The position numbers and the translations under genes were made by a program. A DNA stretch of 18,256 nucleotides from CBDUQP01 sp965369385 (GTDB lineage: Bacteria; Planctomycetota; Phycisphaerae; SM23-33): assembly GCA_965369385.1 (NCBI GenBank), contig CBDUQP010000067.1, positions 1 to 18,256 on the forward strand. The letters are read 5' to 3'. The notes under the pieces are model-generated. The model was not told where the DNA came from, ran no database searches, and was given only the letters and a program-made list of their open reading frames with translations. Within the stretch, counting starts at the first letter, position 1. Each line of letters opens with the position of its first letter. Below are positions 15,568-18,256 of this stretch, one piece after another.

Positions 15568-17442
15568 CTATGCTTCAAAGCACTTATCAAGATGCTCCTT
15601 GGCGGGAGCCTTGGTGATAAAGCTAACCAGGATCGCCACAATAATCGAGGCGGGCAGGGCGACTATCACCGAGTCCATCTCTTGAAGGCTGGGATTATCT
15701 ACCAACGATATCTTGTTTGTGAACCAGTAGATAACGCCGATACCGTCAGCTTCCTTGGCTTTGATGAACATCAACCAGAATCCCGAGCAGAGAAATCCGG
15801 TAATCATGGAGGCGATGGCGGCAGGTTTTGTCATTCCCTTGAAGAACAGTCCTCCGACATAAGTTGGGAGGAAAGCCGCAGCACACAGGCCGAAGAATAT
15901 CGCCGTCGCACGAGCGATGAAGAAGGCTCCGGTTGCGTAATAACTGATAAGCACGGCGATAACGATACCAATGATGATACCGATTCTGGTGACGCCAATG
16001 CTGTTCTTGTTTTTGCCGGTCAATTGTTCATACACATCCCGGCCGATGCTGGTGCCCACAGCGTGGAACTGGCTGGACAGGGTACTCATGGCAGCAGCCA
16101 GCAGCGTCAGGAGGAAGACCAGACCGAACCATTTTGGCATTGCGCTTTTGACAAATGTCGGAATGATCGCGCCCGTACTGAGCATCCATTCGCCTTTCTT
16201 CCTGACAACTGCTCGCATGTAGCTGTTGGCCTTGGGAGATATCTCAATTTCGCCATCGGGGAGATTCTTGATTTCGGCCCGGGGGACGAACGCGAGCTTA
16301 CCCACATTCATGTGTTTGGCCTGCGGTCCGTAGATGAGGTGCGTGTCTGCCAGTTTGTCGTTATCGGTGTCTATGTGGATCAGCAGGCAGGGGAATTCCT
16401 TGGTATAGTCCGCGTTGTTGCACTTCTTGGCAATTACCATTACCGGCTCGAGTTCGCCGATCTGCGTTCCCTTAATCTTCTCGTGCTCATGGAACCACAG
16501 GTTACTGAGACTGCCACCGGTAAACGCGACGCCGGTCATAACGAGGATGAACACGCCGCCGATGAGGACCGCGCGGTTGAGTTCACGTTTGCTCTTGACT
16601 GTCATGAAACGCACCGCAAGCTGCGGCTGGGCCAGCACGCCGATACCTACGCCGAGGATGATCGCACTTACGACAATCCACCATAGGTTATACTGCGGTT
16701 CGCCCCATCCGAATTCCGGCATGGAGGTCCACCCATTGAATCCTATCCCCGCGAACAGGTTCTTCTCTGCGGCAAGCTTGGCCAACCCCTCGTGGGCTGC
16801 GGTTACGCCGCCGAGCTTATCGTAAGTTACTACCAGCAGCACGATCATGCCTATGAACATGATGCTGCCTTGAAGTGCATCGGTGTACATGACGCCTTTC
16901 AGGCCGCCCATTACCACGTAGCCTGCTATAAGGATGCTGAATACGAGCAGGGCGGTTTCATAGGGCATCCCAAACTGCTTAGCGATGAACGCACATCCGC
17001 CGGATAGAACTGCCGCTGCGTACAGCGGGATGAATATGAATACAACCAAGCCTGCGAAGACCTGTATGAATTTACTGTTGAATCGCCTGCCCAGGAGTTC
17101 GGGGAAGGTGTGGGCTCCCAACTTGTGTCCTATGCGGCGGGTCGGGCCGCCCAGGAACACGAACGCTATGAAGATGCCGACGAAGATGTTCAGCACAGTC
17201 AGCCACAGGAGGCTCATACCGAACATGCCGGCTACGCCGCCGAAACCGACGATAGCGCTGGTTGAGATGAACGTTGCGCCATAACTGAGGGCCATGATGA
17301 ACGGGTGAACGCCTCTACCCGCGACCAAGTAGTCAGCGCTGGTCTTGGTGTGCCTGAAGCCAAGCCACCCCAGGTAACCCACCACCAACAGGTATACCAC
17401 CACCATTACGATTTCAAGTGCACCCACTTGTGCTAGCATCAT
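15568..17442 (-). CDS. Sodium:solute symporter (SSS family) with an internal soluble insertion
   Basis: This 624-residue inner-membrane protein should import a solute with sodium. Hydrophobic helices start at residue 10 and fill the protein: ADYLVAGRG at 36-44, SYGATFISTSAIVGFGG at 53-69, the GGLKGVMYTDALQG signature at 179-192 and the helix with LLAAAMSTLSSQFHAVGTSIGRDVY at 447-471. The last helix ends near 610. Between the helices at about 291-311 and 432-451, residues about 330-428 form a hydrophilic insertion with DTDNDKLAD (358-366) resembling a calcium-binding loop; ordinary members have only a short loop here. AGGAG precedes the ATG at 17442. It follows a 56-residue membrane protein gene by 157 bases and precedes the porin gene. 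The substrate is unknown; carboxylates, sugars or nucleosides fit the family. Confidence 0.92.
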   Translation of the reverse strand: MMLAQVGALEIVMVVVYLLVVGYLGWLGFRHTKTSADYLVAGRGVHPFIMALSYGATFISTSAIVGFGGVAGMFGMSLLWLTVLNIFVGIFIAFVFLGGPTRRIGHKLGAHTFPELLGRRFNSKFIQVFAGLVVFIFIPLYAAAVLSGGCAFIAKQFGMPYETALLVFSILIAGYVVMGGLKGVMYTDALQGSIMFIGMIVLLVVTYDKLGGVTAAHEGLAKLAAEKNLFAGIGFNGWTSMPEFGWGEPQYNLWWIVVSAIILGVGIGVLAQPQLAVRFMTVKSKRELNRAVLIGGVFILVMTGVAFTGGSLSNLWFHEHEKIKGTQIGELEPVMVIAKKCNNADYTKEFPCLLIHIDTDNDKLADTHLIYGPQAKHMNVGKLAFVPRAEIKNLPDGEIEISPKANSYMRAVVRKKGEWMLSTGAIIPTFVKSAMPKWFGLVFLLTLLAAAMSTLSSQFHAVGTSIGRDVYEQLTGKNKNSIGVTRIGIIIGIVIAVLISYYATGAFFIARATAIFFGLCAAAFLPTYVGGLFFKGMTKPAAIASMITGFLCSGFWLMFIKAKEADGIGVIYWFTNKISLVDNPSLQEMDSVIVALPASIIVAILVSFITKAPAKEHLDKCFEA

Positions 17443-17530
17443 GTTATGTTTCTCCTGAGATATGCCTGTGTGGCGTTACCCGTCGCCAGGACCAATTCCG
17501 AAATAATTGTCCGAAGATGCCAGAAATGCC

Positions 17531-17562
17531 AAAAAAGCCCGAAAGTGCTTGCGATGAAGCAC
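17531..17562 (-). terminator. Possible attenuator between accessory protein and symporter
   Basis: In minus-strand RNA a perfect six-pair hairpin (17562-17557 with 17550-17545, loop of six) is followed 8 bases later by six U (17536-17531). Spacing is longer than in a standard terminator, so partial termination is the most that can be proposed. It would make the small protein more abundant than the symporter. Confidence 0.3.
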
Positions 17563-17599
17563 ATACCGGATTCCCGGCGGCCCGACAACAGGGACTACG

Positions 17600-17770
17600 C
17601 TAGAGCTCTTCTTCGATCTGCTGCTCTTCTTTGACCCAGTCGATGTCTTCGATTTTGACGTCTTCGCCGCCGCGATTCCACGTGATAAGGCCATATATCA
17701 CGCACAACGCCGCGCTGAGAATACAAAGCAAGTAAGCCGACCAGATGTACGGATCTTCAATTCCGAACAT
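17600..17770 (-). CDS. Symporter small accessory protein
   Basis: A 56-residue protein, starting MFGIEDPYIWSAYLL, has one transmembrane helix at about residues 9-29 and a charged tail ending in an acidic Glu-rich stretch (EEQQIEEEL). The pattern GIEDPYIWSAYLLC...VIYGLITWN fits the small membrane proteins encoded directly before SSS-family symporters, known as symporter small accessory proteins. They are thought to assemble with the transporter; mechanism is not established here. The ATG at 17770 is seven bases from AAAGGG; an in-frame ATG at 17776 is too close to that site. It is the first gene of the transport unit and is followed after 157 bases by the symporter. Short length makes it easy to miss. 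Confidence 0.85.
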   Translation of the reverse strand: MFGIEDPYIWSAYLLCILSAALCVIYGLITWNRGGEDVKIEDIDWVKEEQQIEEEL

Positions 17771-17849
17771 AGACATGCCCTTTCAAATGGTGATGTTTTT
17801 GAACCAGCGAACTCACCGGAACTTGCCCAAAACATCAGACTTAGGCGGA

Positions 17850-17878
17850 AAGATACCCCCTGATGGTCGAGCATTCAA
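17850..17878 (-). promoter_or_regulatory. Candidate promoter for the accessory protein and symporter
   Basis: On the minus strand TTGAAT (17878-17873), 17 bases and TATCTT (17855-17850) match the sigma-70 consensus at 4 of 6 positions each. The start would be near 17843, leaving a leader of about 73 bases before the accessory-protein ATG. Confidence 0.5.
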
Positions 17879-18062
17879 GTGTTTGCCAATATTTTTCTAA
17901 TGAATAATTCGTGAATTGTTTGAAATCGTGTGTTCTCGGCCATACGGCTTCGGCGATATGGGGGGGGATGGCAAAGGCATCAGCTTTTGTGGGATTCGCA
18001 TGAACATGTCGAAGGAATGCCGGATTTGATGACGCCGACGCCTGTTTGACATTGCTGCGGGC

Positions 18063-18075
18063 CAGAACGGTTCTG
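18063..18075. promoter_or_regulatory. Perfect palindrome CAGAAC-G-GTTCTG
   Basis: The six-base arms at 18063-18068 and 18070-18075 are exact inverted copies around one base. The site lies just upstream of the regulator's -35 element at 18089, a position suited to an activator or a second operator. It differs in sequence from the palindrome at 18123-18140, so it would bind another protein. Confidence 0.4.
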
Positions 18076-18088
18076 CACATTAACCGTC

Positions 18089-18117
18089 TTGACGAGTGCC
18101 TGTCGAGGGGATAGACT
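18089..18117 (+). promoter_or_regulatory. Promoter of the LacI-type regulator
   Basis: TTGACG (18089-18094), 17 bases and TAGACT (18112-18117) form a good sigma-70-type promoter on the plus strand. Transcription would start near 18124, about 42 bases before the ATG at 18166. Confidence 0.65.
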
Positions 18118-18122
18118 GACAG

Positions 18123-18140
18123 TGTGCATGCGAATGCACA
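18123..18140. promoter_or_regulatory. Probable autoregulatory operator
   Basis: TGTGCAT-GCGA-ATGCACA is a perfect inverted repeat with seven-base arms around a spacer containing the central CG step common in LacI-family operators. It covers the expected transcription start of the regulator gene, so a bound repressor would block its own promoter. The similar arm does not recur near the transport promoter. Confidence 0.6.
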
Positions 18141-18165
18141 AATGGCTCATGCCCAAGAGGTGAAC

Positions 18166-18256
18166 ATGGCAACAAGACGCAACCAGGCAACAACATACGA
18201 TATCGCCGAAAAAGCAGGCGTCAACCAGAGTACCGTATCCAGGGTTCTCTCTGGTC
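18166..18256 (+). CDS. LacI-family transcriptional regulator, N-terminal part (runs off the window)
   Basis: Only the first 30 residues are in the window. They contain the LacI helix-turn-helix: TTYDIAEKAGVNQSTVSRVLSG, with the first helix TYDIAEKAG at about 10-18 and the recognition helix NQSTVSRVL at 20-28. Members bind palindromic operators as dimers and usually sense a sugar or related effector through a periplasmic-binding-protein-like domain, which lies outside the window. The ATG at 18166 has GAGG at good spacing. The gene is divergent from the accessory-protein, symporter and porin genes, a common regulator-target arrangement. The rest of the protein must be seen before an effector class can be suggested. 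Confidence 0.92.
   Translation, partial: MATRRNQATTYDIAEKAGVNQSTVSRVLSG

Larger units (their letters stand above)
17777..18088. other. Intergenic region between the accessory protein and the LacI-type regulator
   Basis: It holds the divergent control region and no convincing gene; a minus-strand 79-codon frame at 17841-18080 lacks motifs and covers the control sites. A promoter for the transport unit and a palindrome at 18063-18075 are given separately. A run of eight G lies at 17960-17967. The stretch at 17880-17930 is AT-rich and could bend or melt easily. Confidence 0.5.

Noticed and set aside
15592..16686. Plus-strand frame of 364 codons opposite the symporter
   Set aside because: Antisense shadow of a membrane protein, very rich in charged residues, with no ribosome site.
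17960..17967. Run of eight G as a target for the C-rich loops of the candidate small RNA
   Set aside because: On the plus strand it lies upstream of the regulator promoter and is probably not transcribed; the match is likely chance.
17841..18080. Minus-strand frame of 79 codons upstream of the accessory protein
   Set aside because: It covers the divergent promoter region, lacks motifs and has no ribosome site.

Overview
The window reads like part of an anaerobic or facultative Gram-negative bacterium, most probably of the Planctomycetota (Phycisphaerae-type). This rests on an outer-membrane alginate-export-type porin, a ferredoxin-dependent type of 2-oxoacid oxidoreductase, a large sodium:solute symporter next to a LacI-type regulator, and a 248-residue protein that resembles hypothetical proteins I associate with planctomycetes. 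The lineage call is inference. Base composition is moderately GC-rich, except for an AT-richer stretch at about 4870-5280.

Layout. The left edge (1-461, + strand) holds directly repeated DNA of the kind found at insertion-sequence ends, fused in frame to the C-terminal part of a URO-D superfamily protein. At 777-2087 (+) lies an exported protein of unknown function. It converges on a long run of minus-strand genes: purD (2157-3425) and a two-helix membrane protein with TPR-like repeats (3549-4685). A 921-bp gene-poor stretch (4686-5606) follows. Its right part contains two strong hairpins with C-rich loops, the second followed by eight T, which looks like the 3' end of a plus-strand small RNA. 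Then come a conserved hypothetical protein (5607-6353) and an EpsC/CysE-type serine acetyltransferase (6451-7374).

The metabolic core, 7686-13749 on the minus strand, is an aryl-acid module. In transcription order it encodes a hot-dog acyl-CoA thioesterase, IorA and IorB (arylpyruvate oxidoreductase), a phenylacetate-CoA ligase, a tandem-ACT protein and a second phenylacetate-CoA ligase. A near-consensus promoter precedes the thioesterase. Together the products would turn arylpyruvates from aromatic amino acid transamination into arylacetyl-CoA, and interconvert arylacetates with their CoA esters. IorA lacks the C-terminal ferredoxin domain usual for the family.

The right part is a transport module. 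In minus-strand order it is a 56-residue single-helix accessory protein (17600-17770), an SSS-family symporter with a soluble insertion (15568-17442) and an alginate-export-type outer-membrane porin (13913-15385). A LacI-family regulator begins divergently at 18166 and runs off the window. It has a clear promoter and a perfect 18-bp palindrome over its expected start site. The regulator may control itself and perhaps the transport genes; the substrate cannot be read from the sequence.
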